A DNA stretch of 64,000 nucleotides. Source: Serratia symbiotica (GTDB lineage: Bacteria > Pseudomonadota > Gammaproteobacteria > Enterobacterales > Enterobacteriaceae). The stretch spans positions 3,038,001 to 3,102,000 of the forward strand of contig NZ_CP050855.1 in the NCBI RefSeq assembly GCF_000821185.2. Reading direction: 5' to 3'. The position numbers were made by a program, and so were the translations under genes. Shown in pieces: positions 22,775 through 33,184 of the stretch (its first letter is position 1; every line of letters begins with the position of its first letter). Under the pieces are notes generated by a model. That model was not told where the DNA came from. It did no database searches and worked only from the letters and a program-made list of their open reading frames with translations.

Positions 22775-22954
22775 ACGCGCCCTTCCCATAGTGAATTTGC
22801 TAAAAATAGTTTCTTAATAACTTATGTTATGCGAAAGTCATTTTAACGTAGTGTAATTACCACCTCTAGTTATCGAAAATTTAATTAACATTAAAAACGC
22901 CATAATTTAACCTATTTTTGCGTAGATCGGATTTAGTTAACTTCGCAATGTCGA

Positions 22955-23410
22955 GTGTTGAATGCATATGTGATTTCCGCGTGCTTATTATCGACAGCAC
23001 CTGTTTTTGCCGCCGATAAAGATGAGATCACCGTGGTTGCCAAAGTGACCGGCATTCCATGGTTCAACCGCATGGCAGTGGGCATCAACCAGGCGGCGAA
23101 AAAGCTCGACGTCAACACCATCATCCTGGTGCAGAACAATGCCAAAGTGTTGGAGCCGGTGCTAGAAAAGTGCGCGACAAAGGCATCGTAGTGCTGACCC
23201 ATGGATCTCTAGACCCGCAGATCGGCCAGTGGGATCGACAGCGAGAAGTACGCGCAGGCCAACGAAAAGACATGGGCGACAAAGGTGGCTATGCGATCTA
23301 CGTTGACTCACTGACCGTACCGCTGCACAACGCCTGGGCCGATTCCACCATCAACTATCAGAAAGCAAAATACCCGAAGATGTTTGAAGTCACCTCGCGC
23401 CTGCCGGTGG
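22955..23410 (+). pseudogene. periplasmic sugar-binding protein of an ABC transporter, deleted and frameshifted
   Basis: Remnant of a periplasmic binding protein of the RbsB/LsrB superfamily. A signal-peptide-like start (ending APVFAA) is followed by DEITVVAKVTGIPWFNRMAVG and NQAAKKLDVN. An internal deletion then joins to NNAKVLEPVLEK, after which the frame shifts near 23175 and matching sequence continues in another frame (GGYAIYVDSLTVPLHNAWAD, then YPKMFEVTSRLPVA). The rest of the gene is gone, replaced by an ATPase fragment. In relatives such proteins serve pentose, AI-2 or inositol/rhizopine uptake; the substrate cannot be deduced here. Confidence 0.8.
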
Positions 23411-23600
23411 CGTCTCGATCGTCGAACTGCTCGCCGCTGGCCGTACCGAGCTGCGCCTCAGCCTGTTCGGCATGACCCACCCCGATAGCGGGAGATCAAG
23501 GTGGGAGGCCAGCCAGTGCGGCTGCACAACAGCCACGAAGCGGTGTGTCACGGCATCAGCTACGTGCCGGAGGATCGCCGAGGCGGTGAATGGATAAATC
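23406..23600 (+). pseudogene. sugar ABC transporter ATPase fragment (RbsA/MglA type)
   Basis: Directly joined to the binding-protein relic. One frame reads IVELLAAGRTELRLSLFGM, the Walker-region remnant of the second ATPase domain of RbsA-like proteins. After a one-base frameshift near 23493 it continues EIKVGGQPVRLHNSHEAV and GISYVPEDRRGGEW, the PEDR motif typical of sugar ABC ATPases. Only about 65 codons remain. It shows that a complete sugar ABC operon once lay between uspA and rsmJ and was reduced by large deletions. It runs up to the end of rsmJ, which is convergent. Confidence 0.75.
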
Positions 23601-23615
23601 TTTACTGGCCCATGG

Positions 23616-24362
23616 TTATAACGGCATGTAGATATCGAAGCGGTGGCTTTTAGTCAAGATGGCGGCATGGGCTGGCACGTTGCCCAGCGGTGGCGCGTAG
23701 TCCGGGCGTTTCACTACGATACGCTTGGTCGCCAGCCGGCGCGCCGGAGCTAACAACCCATCAGCGTCATCGTCGCGGCCTACCAGCGATTGAAATACCC
23801 GCATTTCTTTCTTCACCAGCGCGCTTTTCTGCTTATGTGGGTACATCGGATCAAGGTACACCACCTCTGGTCGCGGGGCGAGATCGGCCAGCACCGTCAG
23901 GCTGGTGGCATGCACCAACGTCAAACGCTCACGCAGCCACAGGCCAATTTCCGCATCCTGATAGCCGCGTTGCAGGCCGTCATCCAGCAATGCGGCCACT
24001 ACCGGGTGGCGTTCTAGCATTCTTACCCGGCAACCCAATGCTGCCAGCACAAAGGCATCGCGCCCCAAGCCAGCAGTGGCATCCACTACATCCGGCAGTT
24101 CGCTGCCCTTGAGGCCGACCGCTCTAGCCACCGCTTCACCACGGCCGCCACCAAAACGACGCCGATGCGCCAGAGTGCCGGACACGAAATCGACGTAGAT
24201 CGCGCCCAGTTTAAGTTCGTCACGCTTGCGCAGTTCCAATCGTTCCGGGGTCAGCACCAGCGCCATCGGCGCATCGTCGTCCGAGGTCAACTGCCAACGC
24301 TGTGCCAAAATAGATAAGGTGCCGGGATCGACACCTGCTTCACAGCTTAAATACACCCTCAC
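23616..24362 (-). CDS. rsmJ: 16S rRNA m2G1516 methyltransferase
   Basis: SAM-dependent guanine-N2 methyltransferase acting on 16S rRNA G1516; 248 aa, family length (E. coli YhiQ 250). Visible motifs: [19 protein letters not shown] (SAM-binding motif I), [19 protein letters not shown] (motif II region) and the catalytic [11 protein letters not shown] (DPPY-like motif IV). Start GTG 24362 gives the conserved MRVYL N terminus. It follows prlC by 8 bp on the same strand, the prlC-rsmJ operon known from E. coli. Intact. Confidence 0.93.
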   Translation of the reverse strand: MRVYLSCEAGVDPGTLSILAQRWQLTSDDDAPMALVLTPERLELRKRDELKLGAIYVDFVSGTLAHRRRFGGGRGEAVARAVGLKGSELPDVVDATAGLGRDAFVLAALGCRVRMLERHPVVAALLDDGLQRGYQDAEIGLWLRERLTLVHATSLTVLADLAPRPEVVYLDPMYPHKQKSALVKKEMRVFQSLVGRDDDADGLLAPARRLATKRIVVKRPDYAPPLGNVPAHAAILTKSHRFDIYMPL

Positions 24363-24370
24363 CTGCCGGG

Positions 24371-26413
24371 TTATCCTGTAATACCGTAATGGCGCAGCAT
24401 GGCATCCAACTGCGGTTCGCGGCCACGGAAGCGTTTGAACAGTACCATCGGCTCTTCCGAACCACCGCGCGACAGGATGTTGTCGAGGAAGGATTGGCCG
24501 GTTTCGGCGTTGAAGATGCCCTCTTCTTCGAAACGCGAGTAAGCATCAGCCGACAGCACTTCTGCCCATAGGTAGCTGTAGTAACCCGCCGCGTAGCCGC
24601 CAGCGAAAATATGGCTGAAGGCGTGTGGAAAGCGGCCCCAGCTTGGTGAAGGTACTACCGCCACCCTTTTCTTCACTTCCGCCAACGTTGGCAAGATTTG
24701 CGCGCCGCTTGAAGGGCTGTATTCGAAATGCATGAGGAAATCGAACAGGCCGAACTCTAACTGACGCAGGATAAACAGCGCCGCCTGATAGTTCTTGGCT
24801 GCCAGCAGCTTATCGAGCATCTCTTGCGGCAGCGGTTCGCCGCTTTGGTAATGGCCGGAGATAAACGCCAATGCTTCCGCTTCCCAGCACCAGTTTTCCA
24901 TAAACTGGCTTGGCAGTTCGACCGCATCCCACGGCACCCCGCTGATGCCGGATACCCCAGCGGTGTCGATTTGGGTCAGCATATGGTGCAGGCCGTGGCC
25001 GAACTCGTGGAACAGCGTGGTCACTTCGTTATGGGTAAACAGCGCCGGCTGGTCACCCAGCGGACGGTTAAAGTTGCAGGTCAGGTAGGCGACCGGCTTT
25101 TGCAAGGTGCCGTCTGCCTTGCGCAGGCTGCCGGCACAATCGTCCATCCAGGCACCACCGCGTTTGTTTTCACGCGCGTACAGATCAAGGTAGAAGCTGC
25201 CGCGCAGTTCGCCGTTGGCGTCGAATAGATCGAAGAAGCGCACGTCAGGATGCCAGGTATCCACCCCGCTGCGCTCTTTGGCGGTGATGCCGTAGATACG
25301 TTTCACCACCTTGAACAGCCCTTCGACCACCCGTTGCTCCGGGAAGTACGGGCGCAGTTGCTCGTCGCTGATGGAGAACAGGTGTTGTTTTTGTTTTTCG
25401 CCATAATAGGTAATATCCCAGGCTTCTAGTTCGTCCACGCCGTAATGTTGTTTGGCAAAGATGCGCAGTTGCGCCAGTTCCTGCTCGGCCTGCGGACGGG
25501 CGCGCTTGGCCAAATCGTTCAGGAAGCTGATCACCCGTTGCGGGCTTTCCGCCATCTTGGTTGCCAGCGATTTGTCAGCGTATGTCTCAAAGCCAAGCAG
25601 TTGGGCCAGTTCGTGGCGCAGCGCCAGCGTTTCCGCCATCACTGCACTGTTATCCCATTTGCCAGCGTTCGGCCCCTGATCGGAAGCGCGGGTAGCGAAG
25701 GCGCGGTACATCTCTTCACGCAACGCACGGTTGTCGGCGTAGGTGAGCACCGGCAGATAACTCGGCATATCCAACGTCAGCAACCAGCCTTCTTGCTCTT
25801 TGGCTTGTGCCATTGCCTGTGCCTGTGCCAAGACGCTGGCCGGCAAGCCACTCAGTTCGGTTTGGTCAGTAATCAGTTTGCTCCAACCCATGGTGGCATC
25901 GAGCACGTTGTTGCTGTAGGTAGAACCCAGTTCGGATAGCCGTGCGACGATCTCACCGTAGCGCTGCTGTTTGTCCGCCGACAGGCCGATGCCCGATAGC
26001 TCAAAGTCACGCAGCGCGTTATCCACCGACTTGCGTTGCGGTGCGCTCAGTTGGCTGAAGGCCGCCCCCTCTTTCAAGCTGCGATAGGCTTGATACAGCC
26101 CTTCGTGCTGGCCCACCCAGGTGCCGTATTCAGATAGCAGCGGCAGTGCCTGCTCGTAGGCAGCACGCAGTTCCGGGCTGTTTTTCACCGAGTTCAGATG
26201 TCCAACCGGCGACCACATGCGCGATAGGCGATCGTCCGACTCCGCCAGCGGCTGACACAGGTTATCCCAGGTGAACGGCCCCGGCTGCGCGACCACGCGC
26301 TCTACCGCAGCACGGCAATCTGCCAACGCGGATTGTATCGCAGGCACAATATCTTCAGGGCGGATCGCCGAAAACGGCGGCAGGAAAAACGGGGTCAGCA
26401 ACGGATTGGTCAT
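24371..26413 (-). CDS. prlC: oligopeptidase A
   Basis: Cytoplasmic zinc metallopeptidase of family M3 that degrades short peptides, including cleaved signal peptides. 680 aa from ATG 26413 ([14 protein letters not shown]), exactly the E. coli length; an in-frame start at 26455 is less likely. The [10 protein letters not shown] zinc motif (HExxH) is at about residues 470-479, with the downstream ligand region [10 protein letters not shown]. The C-terminal [10 protein letters not shown] is conserved. Divergent from rlmJ with about 220 bp between, and upstream of rsmJ in one operon. Intact. Confidence 0.95.
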   Translation of the reverse strand: MTNPLLTPFFLPPFSAIRPEDIVPAIQSALADCRAAVERVVAQPGPFTWDNLCQPLAESDDRLSRMWSPVGHLNSVKNSPELRAAYEQALPLLSEYGTWVGQHEGLYQAYRSLKEGAAFSQLSAPQRKSVDNALRDFELSGIGLSADKQQRYGEIVARLSELGSTYSNNVLDATMGWSKLITDQTELSGLPASVLAQAQAMAQAKEQEGWLLTLDMPSYLPVLTYADNRALREEMYRAFATRASDQGPNAGKWDNSAVMAETLALRHELAQLLGFETYADKSLATKMAESPQRVISFLNDLAKRARPQAEQELAQLRIFAKQHYGVDELEAWDITYYGEKQKQHLFSISDEQLRPYFPEQRVVEGLFKVVKRIYGITAKERSGVDTWHPDVRFFDLFDANGELRGSFYLDLYARENKRGGAWMDDCAGSLRKADGTLQKPVAYLTCNFNRPLGDQPALFTHNEVTTLFHEFGHGLHHMLTQIDTAGVSGISGVPWDAVELPSQFMENWCWEAEALAFISGHYQSGEPLPQEMLDKLLAAKNYQAALFILRQLEFGLFDFLMHFEYSPSSGAQILPTLAEVKKRVAVVPSPSWGRFPHAFSHIFAGGYAAGYYSYLWAEVLSADAYSRFEEEGIFNAETGQSFLDNILSRGGSEEPMVLFKRFRGREPQLDAMLRHYGITG

Positions 26414-26635
26414 AGGGCAGTCCTGATTAGTGTTGTCGCCCACCATAGCGGGCAAGCCATAAAATGCAGATGAAAGATTAACATGGAGCTATGCAACAGG
26501 AAAATCAATGCCCGGCGTTGTTGATAGTGCCTGCGGCAACGCAGTTCAGTTTTTTCCGGCCAGACAGTTTATACTGCACAGATTATCAGCCTTATTGAAA
26601 GCTCCGCCTACGGAGTACAAGGAATTGCCCCCGCC

Positions 26636-27478
26636 ATGTTAAGTTATCGCCATAGTTTCCACGCTGGCAACCACGCCGATGTGCTCAAACACAGCGTCCA
26701 GAGCCTGATCATTGAGTCGTTGAAAGAGAAAGAGAAACCCTTCTTCTATCTGGATACTCACTCAGGCGCGGGGCGCTATCAGTTGCGTAGTGAGCACGCC
26801 GAACGCACTGGCGAATACCAGGAAGGTATCGGCCTGCTGTGGCAACGCAACGATCTGCCAGAAGAACTGGCTGCCTACATGAGCGTCGTGCACAATTTTA
26901 ACCGCTCCGGCACGCTGCGCTACTATCCCGGCTCCCCGCTGATCGCCCGCCAACTGCTGCGTCCGCAGGATAAGATCTACCTGACCGAACTGCACCCCAG
27001 CGATTTCCCGCTGCTACGCAGCGAATTTCAGAAAGATGAGCGCGCCAAAGTGCAGCGTGCCAACGGTTACCAACAGTTGAAATCCCAATTGCCGCCACCA
27101 TCACGCCGTGGGCTGATCCTGATAGACCCACCCTACGAGATAAAAACGGATTATCAGGAGGTGGTCAAAGGTGTTCAGGAAGGCTATAAGCGCTTCGCCA
27201 CCGGCAGCTATGCGCTATGGTATCCAGTGGTAATACGTCAGCAGATCAAACGCATGCTGAAAGAGCTGGAGGCCACCGGTATCCGCCGCATTCTACAAAT
27301 CGAATTGGCAGTGAAACCCGATAGTGACCAACGCGGCATGACCGCTTCCGGTATGATCGTCATTAACCCGCCGTGGAAGTTGGAACAGCAGATGCACACC
27401 GTGCTACCGTGGCTACACAATGCGTTGGTTCCCTCCGGTATCGGCCACTATTTAGTGAACTGGGTGGTGCCGGAATAA
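26636..27478 (+). CDS. rlmJ: 23S rRNA m6A2030 methyltransferase
   Basis: Methylates adenine 2030 of 23S rRNA using SAM. 280 aa, same as E. coli YhiR. N terminus [19 protein letters not shown] and [12 protein letters not shown] (SAM-binding loop) are characteristic; [11 protein letters not shown] is the catalytic DPPY motif IV (about residues 161-171). The start ATG 26636 follows ACAAGGAATTGCC. It is divergent from prlC and followed by gorA, the conserved enterobacterial order. Intact. Confidence 0.95.
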   Translation: MLSYRHSFHAGNHADVLKHSVQSLIIESLKEKEKPFFYLDTHSGAGRYQLRSEHAERTGEYQEGIGLLWQRNDLPEELAAYMSVVHNFNRSGTLRYYPGSPLIARQLLRPQDKIYLTELHPSDFPLLRSEFQKDERAKVQRANGYQQLKSQLPPPSRRGLILIDPPYEIKTDYQEVVKGVQEGYKRFATGSYALWYPVVIRQQIKRMLKELEATGIRRILQIELAVKPDSDQRGMTASGMIVINPPWKLEQQMHTVLPWLHNALVPSGIGHYLVNWVVPE

Positions 27479-27596
27479 TGGCATCCAGGCGCGATCCGCC
27501 GTGCCTATTGCAGCCATCGATGCAACCTTTGCGACAAACCCACATCAAGCGTTAAACTCTTTCCTCTTCGAATTTCACAACTCATGGAAATCCCAG

Positions 27597-28949
27597 ATGA
27601 CGAAACATTACGATTATCTAGCAATTGGCGGGGGCAGCGGTGGTATCGCATCAATCAACCGGGCAGCCATGTACGGCCAAAAATGCGCACTGATTGAAGC
27701 CAAGGAACTGGGCGGCACCTGCGTCAACGTGGGTTGTGTACCGAAAAAAGTCATGTGGCATGCGGGGCAGATCGCCGATGCCATCCATCAATACGGCGCA
27801 GATTATGGCTTTGACACTACTGTCAACACCTTTGACTGGAAGAGGCTGGTCGCCAACCGCAGCGCATATATCGACCGTATTCATCGTTCCTACGACAATG
27901 TACTGGGCAAGAATCAGGTTGATGTGATCAAGGGCTTCGCACGCTTTGTCGATGCCCACACCGTAGAAGTGAACGGCGAAAAAATCACCGCCGATCATAT
28001 CCTGATCGCCACTGGCGGCCGCCCAAGCCACCCGGATATTCCGGGTACGGAATACGGCATCGACTCCGATGGCTTCTTTAAACTGGATGCCATGCCAAAG
28101 CGCGTCGCCATCGTGGGTGCTGGCTATATCGCTGTCGAGATCGCCGGGGTGCTGAACGCACTGGGCGCGGAGACACATTTGTTCGTGCGTAAGCAAGCAC
28201 CGCTGCGCACCTTCGACCCAATGCTCGTCGAAACCCTGGTGGAAGTAATGAGCACCGAAGGGCCATGCCTGCACACTGAATCAGTGCCGAAAGCGCTCGT
28301 CAAAAACACCGATGGCAGCCTGACACTGCAACTGGAGAACGGCCAAGAATTTATCGTTGACAGCTTGATCTGGGCTATCGGCCGCCAACCAGCGACCGAC
28401 AACCTGAACCTGGCCGCCACCGGGGTGAAAACTAATGAGCAAGGCTATATCGATGTTGATAAGTTCCAGAATACCAGCGTTAAAGGCATTTATGCCGTGG
28501 GCGACAACACCGGCGCGCTCGAACTGACCCCAGTGGCGGTCGCGGCTGGCCGCCGTCTGTCTGAGCGCCTGTTCAACAACAAGCCGGAAGAATACTTGGA
28601 TTACAGCAACATTGCCACTGTGGTATTCAGCCACCCGCCGATCGGTACCATCGGTCTGACCGAGCCGGAAGCCATCGAGAAATTTGGCGCGGATAACGTG
28701 AAGGTGTACAAATCCTCCTTCACTGCTATGTACAGTGCAGTGACGCAACACCGCCAACCGTGCCAAGTGAAGCTGGTATGCGCAGGCAAGGAAGAGAAGA
28801 TCGTCGGCCTGCATGGCATCGGCTTCGGTATGGATGAAATCTTGCAGGGCTTCGCTGTCGCCGTGAAGATGGGAGCGACCAAGAAAGACTTCGACAACAC
28901 CGTAGCGATCCACCCGACGGCAGCGGAAGAGTTCGTTACCCTACGCTGA
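27597..28949 (+). CDS. gorA: glutathione reductase
   Basis: NADPH-dependent reduction of glutathione disulfide; homodimeric flavoprotein of the cytoplasm. 450 aa from ATG 27597, equal to E. coli Gor; the frame is open upstream to 27501 but [16 protein letters not shown] is the conserved start. The redox-active disulfide [13 protein letters not shown] is intact at about residues 39-51, the NADPH-binding [14 protein letters not shown] lies near residue 175, and the C-terminal HPTAAEEF carries the active-site His-Glu. A rho-independent terminator follows at 28985. No damage seen. Confidence 0.96.
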   Translation: MTKHYDYLAIGGGSGGIASINRAAMYGQKCALIEAKELGGTCVNVGCVPKKVMWHAGQIADAIHQYGADYGFDTTVNTFDWKRLVANRSAYIDRIHRSYDNVLGKNQVDVIKGFARFVDAHTVEVNGEKITADHILIATGGRPSHPDIPGTEYGIDSDGFFKLDAMPKRVAIVGAGYIAVEIAGVLNALGAETHLFVRKQAPLRTFDPMLVETLVEVMSTEGPCLHTESVPKALVKNTDGSLTLQLENGQEFIVDSLIWAIGRQPATDNLNLAATGVKTNEQGYIDVDKFQNTSVKGIYAVGDNTGALELTPVAVAAGRRLSERLFNNKPEEYLDYSNIATVVFSHPPIGTIGLTEPEAIEKFGADNVKVYKSSFTAMYSAVTQHRQPCQVKLVCAGKEEKIVGLHGIGFGMDEILQGFAVAVKMGATKKDFDNTVAIHPTAAEEFVTLR

Positions 28950-28984
28950 CAATAAAATCCCACTAACTTTAGGCGTTAGGCATT

Positions 28985-29026
28985 CAATGAGGTCAGCAGT
29001 ATTTGGCCTCATTGTTTTATTTTTTC
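28985..29026 (+). terminator. rho-independent terminator after gorA
   Basis: 10-bp stem CAATGAGGTC / GGCCTCATTG (one T-G wobble) with a 10-nt loop and a long T-rich tail, 36 bp after the gorA stop. Confidence 0.8.
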
Positions 29027-29039
29027 TGGCAAAATTTTC

Positions 29040-29573
29040 TGTATAGAATCTATGCCGGTGTTATTCTAAAATCATTCAATATGCTAAGTAATGGGGAAAT
29101 ACGTGGTTAAAAAGCGTCCCTGCTTAAATCTCAATAATATATTTTATTTGAGGCGACCTAATAAATGATCAGCATGGTTTTTGGAAGACATAAAGGCTCA
29201 TCATACTGATGCAGACTTGTATCACAGTAATCTAACCAAACGATATCCCTAGATCCCATATGCATAGTTTATTGAATTACTGAAATCATGATAAAATTAA
29301 ATAACTGAAAAATAACAATATTTAAAAAAATCGCTATATGAAAAATTTTTTATAACAAAAAAATATATATGATTAGCAATCTATAGTATAAAGTTAGTTA
29401 AAGTATTACCTGGTGTTGTTGTGTGTCTTTGCCCTATATTTATAGGGCTTTTTTATTTTACCGCCGCAGTTTAAATTCTTTCAGATGTGCTTTTTCAGTT
29501 GGCATTGATGTTAATAATAGGGTTGGATTACCGAGAGGCATCTGATGAAAATCGTCATTAATTTATTCTTTTA
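29040..29573. other. AT-rich gene-free stretch with a terminator-like hairpin
   Basis: About 530 bp, strongly AT-rich (especially 29280-29400), with no supported ORF on either strand. A hairpin GCCCTATA / TATAGGGC followed by TTTTTTATTTT lies at 29431-29457 and looks like a plus-strand intrinsic terminator with no gene before it. This could be the end of a small RNA or the relic of a lost gene. It marks the end of the conserved gorA region and the start of accessory genes. Confidence 0.4.
29431..29457 (+). terminator. orphan intrinsic terminator
   Basis: Near-perfect inverted repeat with GCCCTATA / TATAGGGC and a following T-run in AT-rich DNA; no upstream ORF explains it. Confidence 0.5.
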
Positions 29574-29867
29574 TCACTCAGCTTTCTTTTCTGTAAAAAT
29601 AACTGAATAATTAAAGTACACGGACGTTTCCTCCATTCCTACCGCCAATTGGATTTGATATTCCTTCCCCCCTCGAAGTAGAAAGCCAGCCAGGGTCATC
29701 GTGACCGTGGTTTCAAAGCGCAAAAAATTCGGTGAAGTAAGCGACCTTAGTATTGTACCCTCACCCTGATAACTCACGGCACATGGAGCTTGTTGAAAAG
29801 ATGATGTCGCCAGCGCTGCCTGCGCGTTCAAGGCAATTCTAGTCTATGCTATTTGTGCTTTTATCAT
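29574..29867 (-). pseudogene. small exported protein of unknown function with an in-frame amber codon
   Basis: An ATG at 29867 with a GAAGGG ribosome-binding site begins MIKAQIA, then TAG, then TRIALNAQAALATSS, in one continuous frame to a stop at 29574 (97 codons). Without the TAG the N terminus would be a short hydrophobic signal-like segment ending AQAALA, so the native protein was probably exported. The remaining 85 residues (from a TTG at 29831) have beta-strand-like alternation (FETTVTMTLAGFLL, VYFNYSVIF) and no recognised domain. It is divergent from the sensory operon at 29962, which suggests a link. An intact product from the TTG start is a less likely alternative. Confidence 0.45.
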
Positions 29868-29961
29868 TCCCTTCGACATAAATCGGCATTTTCTGCCATT
29901 ATTCTACCTGATAAATTAGCGAGGGAACTCACGAATGCATCCGCGTTTATGGAGAATATTG

Positions 29962-30456
29962 ATGTTTTTAAAGCTATTTAAAAACATAACGTTAGCCTGT
30001 TTGGTTATGGTTATTACTCAAGCCAGTGCGCTAAGCTTCACGCTCGAAGTAGCGGGAAAGATCGATGTCGTGACCGATCCGGTTAAAAAAAACTATCTGT
30101 TCACCGATAAACAGTTACTGGCCATGCCGATTCGCAGCATTGTCACCTCTACCTCCTGGACGCCACCAAGAAAGTTTGAAGGGATTTCGTTGACAGACAT
30201 TTTGACCCGTGTCGGTGCCAGAGGCAACACGCTGACCATTTATGCGCTGAATGACTATTACATCGACGTGCCGCTGTCTGACGTTGAAAAATACAATATG
30301 ATTTTGGCTTATAAAATGGATGGGGAACGGCTTAAGATCAGGAACTTCGGCCCGTTATTTTTAGTTTACCCAAGGGACGCCGCCGGGCCTGAGTTGAACT
30401 CACCGTTATACAACTCACGTTTTATCTGGCAGGTCGACAGGATAGTAATTAAATGA
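29962..30456 (+). CDS. periplasmic protein with molybdopterin-oxidoreductase-like (sulfite oxidase fold) domain
   Basis: Small exported protein, 164 aa from ATG 29962, which has GGAG at suitable spacing (an in-frame ATG at 29935 is an alternative). Residues 1-23 form a signal peptide (hydrophobic core ending ITQASA). The mature part resembles the oxidoreductase molybdopterin-binding domain family: FEGISLTDILTRVGARG, IYALNDYYIDVPLSDV and RNFGPLFLVYPRD. The mature protein contains no cysteine, so the thiolate ligand of true sulfite oxidases is missing and catalysis is unlikely; a sensory or binding role is inferred. Its stop overlaps the kinase start as ATGA, so the two are co-translated. Confidence 0.7.
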   Translation: MFLKLFKNITLACLVMVITQASALSFTLEVAGKIDVVTDPVKKNYLFTDKQLLAMPIRSIVTSTSWTPPRKFEGISLTDILTRVGARGNTLTIYALNDYYIDVPLSDVEKYNMILAYKMDGERLKIRNFGPLFLVYPRDAAGPELNSPLYNSRFIWQVDRIVIK

Positions 30457-32237
30457 AGCTGATAAATGTTAAAAGCAGCGGCAGAGTGGCAATCCCGGCC
30501 ATTTTCGCTGCGCTGTTTTTATTAGCCTCAGCGGTAACGCTGTATTACTACAGTGCCATCTTGTCCAAAAAAGGGCTGTATGCCATCGCTGGCACACAGG
30601 AAAACTACTCTTGGTCGATTGCTAAGTTTTCTATTAAGCTCGCCGAGTTTGAGACGCTGGTTGAACAGCGAAAACACACGCCAAAAGTGGACAACGATAA
30701 TCTGCGGCTGAAGTTTGAAATCCTCTATTCACGTTTTTACGTGCTGGAAACTATCTCCGAATCTACCCAGCCACTGTATGCGGAGCCGGGTTATCCAGAA
30801 ATGATCAAACATATGCGTGAGCAAATGGATCGTATTGATAATCTGCTGGGCGACCCGCAGATCGACTTCAGCCTGATTTCGCAGACCATGCATCAAATCA
30901 AGCCCTACGCCATCGAAATGGCCAACCTGACCGACCATGCCGAAGTGAAACAGCGCGCCATCGCCTATGAAGACTATATCGAGAAAAGGTATATTATTTT
31001 CCATGGTTTGGTGATCGTGATGTTCTCCGTGGTCTCGCTGGTTGCTATCACCCTGATCGTTTTCCGCCAGCAACGTCTGACTATTCGGCAGCAGGCCAAG
31101 GCTATTGAAGCGGAAAAGGCCACGCGTACTAAAAATGCCTTTCTGGGTGCCATCGGCCATGAGCTGCGCACTTCGTTACAAAGCATCATGTCCGCCATTG
31201 ATGTGCTGGTGAATACTCGAATGTCGGCAGAGTATACGGATACCTTCCTACGCCTAGAGAGCGCCGCGCAGCAAATCGAAAACCAGATGAAAGATCTGAC
31301 TGATTACGCGCATTTGGACAGCGGCATGATGGAATTGCGCATCGTGCCGTTTGATGCACAGAAATTGATCGGGGAAACCGCCAACGAAATCGCTATGCTA
31401 ACGTGCAAGGAGCAGGTCACACTAAGCTGTGAGGTGGAATATAGCCATCTGCTGGTCGATTCCGATCCGCTGCGTATTCGGCAGATTATCGTCAACCTGC
31501 TAACCAACGCTTACAAATATACCGAAAGCGGTAGCATTACTCTGCATAGCTGCCTGCGTTGCCAACCTGCCAGCAGCGCGTTGATCATTAAAATCACCGA
31601 CACCGGTATCGGCATTGAAAAAGACAGGCTCGATCAGATCTTTAAACCTTTCACCCAGTTAGATCAGTCGCATACCAAACAGTATGCTGGTGTGGGCATG
31701 GGGCTGGCGATCGTACATGGCCTGGTGATGCTGCTCAACGGCACCATTACGGTCAACAGCGAAATCAAAAAAGGCAGCACCTTTATCGTCAGTATTCCGG
31801 TGAAGATCAGCGAGGAAGTCCGGGCAAGCGAACAGGCCACGCTCTACCACAACCTACCGCAAAAACCACAGCATGTGTTGGTGGTGGATGATAACAAGTC
31901 TGTGGGGGACGCCTTTGCGGCGCTGCTGGACAAGCTCGGCTACCAACATGAACAATGCAACTCGCCAGAGCGCACGCTACAGAAGCTGCTGCGCCGCCCT
32001 TACGATGCACTGCTGTTGGATTTGCAGATGCCGGGCATCGATGGCGCGGCCTTGGCCAGACAGCTACGCAACCGCCGTGGCCCTAATCGCCACATGCCGA
32101 TTATCGGCATCAGCGCCTATAATCTGGAACAGCTCTCTGCGGAACAGCGGGCGCTGTTCGACAACTACCTGATAAAGCCTGTGCGACTGGATGCGTTGTC
32201 TGGCGCACTGGCCAAGGTTTTCCCTGTTAAAGATTGA
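30453..32237 (+). CDS. membrane hybrid sensor histidine kinase
   Basis: 594 aa. TM1 about residues 12-34, a periplasmic sensor region about 35-178 with helical character, TM2 about 180-203, then HisKA with the phospho-accepting His236 in IGHELRTSLQS. The HATPase domain has N352 in IVNLLTNAYKY, the G1 box TDTGIGIEKD and the G2 box GVGMGLAIVHG. The C-terminal receiver domain (about 474-590) has VVDDNKS, phospho-acceptor D523 in LLLDLQMPGIDG and the conserved Lys in LIKPVR. All catalytic residues are present. It lacks an Hpt domain, so phosphate may pass elsewhere. It overlaps the preceding oxidoreductase-fold gene by 4 bp and the convergent regulator gene by 11 bp. Confidence 0.9.
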   Translation: MKLINVKSSGRVAIPAIFAALFLLASAVTLYYYSAILSKKGLYAIAGTQENYSWSIAKFSIKLAEFETLVEQRKHTPKVDNDNLRLKFEILYSRFYVLETISESTQPLYAEPGYPEMIKHMREQMDRIDNLLGDPQIDFSLISQTMHQIKPYAIEMANLTDHAEVKQRAIAYEDYIEKRYIIFHGLVIVMFSVVSLVAITLIVFRQQRLTIRQQAKAIEAEKATRTKNAFLGAIGHELRTSLQSIMSAIDVLVNTRMSAEYTDTFLRLESAAQQIENQMKDLTDYAHLDSGMMELRIVPFDAQKLIGETANEIAMLTCKEQVTLSCEVEYSHLLVDSDPLRIRQIIVNLLTNAYKYTESGSITLHSCLRCQPASSALIIKITDTGIGIEKDRLDQIFKPFTQLDQSHTKQYAGVGMGLAIVHGLVMLLNGTITVNSEIKKGSTFIVSIPVKISEEVRASEQATLYHNLPQKPQHVLVVDDNKSVGDAFAALLDKLGYQHEQCNSPERTLQKLLRRPYDALLLDLQMPGIDGAALARQLRNRRGPNRHMPIIGISAYNLEQLSAEQRALFDNYLIKPVRLDALSGALAKVFPVKD

Positions 32238-33078
32238 AACAACGCTGTAGGGCAGCTTCTATCACATGAAGCCGCACCGGTTTTTCATAAGGCCCCAGCA
32301 CGTCGTAATCGCACATCGCCCTGGCAACTTCAGATTCGCACCGATCGGTACCCAGTTCGCCAGTCAACACCAGTACCGGCGCATCCGGGTTATCGGAGGC
32401 ACGAATAACCTCAATGCATTTATCCGCTGTTTCTTCACCGATCAACCAGTCGACGACATAGCCATCGAACGGGCTTTGTTGCAACGCTTGGCAAAAGCTG
32501 CTGATGTCATAGAACGCCACCGCATTGAACCCGCAACTGCCGAGGTATTGCGCCAGCTTGTCGGCCGCCTGATGGGAATCATCCAGCACTGCAATGCTCA
32601 GCCGCTCATCGTCGTTATTGCCTGGACGTATTGCTATCAGTTCGACGCCATAATGCTTTCCGGCTGGGGCATCATCAGCGCAGTAAATATACCATTGTCG
32701 TTCTACCCGCAGCGCAACGAACTCCAACCATTGCCCGGCCATCAGTTCATCGCCAATGTACCCAACGCAAGGAATTTCCACGCCAGCAACAAAAAAGATG
32801 GCATCCTGCGCCATGGTCTGTTGCGGCATGTCATGTTCTGCGCCCATATCGGCGATAGCCGCTGGCGTTTCTCCCAACGCGGCAGCGACCCTGTTGATCT
32901 GCTCCAATGTCCACGGGCTTTGCCCTTTTAGTTTTCGGTGCGCATGCGAAAAACTAAGATCCAAAATACGGCTCAGCTCTTTGGCGTGCTGACGCTTAGC
33001 AAGTCCATGATGTAAAAACAGTTCTCTAACCCGTTTTGCAATCGACTGTGAATCGAATTTTTGATGATTGTTATCCAT
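32227..33078 (-). CDS. regulator with N-terminal HTH and C-terminal receiver domain
   Basis: 283 aa with an inverted order compared with ordinary response regulators. Residues about 10-70 form an XRE/lambda-repressor-like HTH (KELSRILDLSFSHAHRKLKG ... EQINRVAAALGE). Residues about 85-150 are a linker domain of unknown type with beta character (FVAGVEIPCVGYIGDEL). Residues about 160-280 are a receiver domain with the acidic pair in IAVLDDSH, phospho-acceptor D210 in YVVDWLIGEE, the Thr in VLTGELG and the Lys in YEKPVR. It is encoded convergently with the hybrid kinase, the stops overlapping by 11 bp, which makes it the probable partner. It probably binds DNA, perhaps at the palindrome 33190-33203 upstream of its own start. 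Confidence 0.8.
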   Translation of the reverse strand: MDNNHQKFDSQSIAKRVRELFLHHGLAKRQHAKELSRILDLSFSHAHRKLKGQSPWTLEQINRVAAALGETPAAIADMGAEHDMPQQTMAQDAIFFVAGVEIPCVGYIGDELMAGQWLEFVALRVERQWYIYCADDAPAGKHYGVELIAIRPGNNDDERLSIAVLDDSHQAADKLAQYLGSCGFNAVAFYDISSFCQALQQSPFDGYVVDWLIGEETADKCIEVIRASDNPDAPVLVLTGELGTDRCESEVARAMCDYDVLGPYEKPVRLHVIEAALQRCFNL

Positions 33079-33184
33079 TTGTTCCTGCGATTTTTTTGCT
33101 GATTTATCAGTAGCTTTAATTTTTTTGATAAAGAAGCACCCTCTAAAACTGGCATTTCATGCAATTATGCGATAGAAATGTTGC

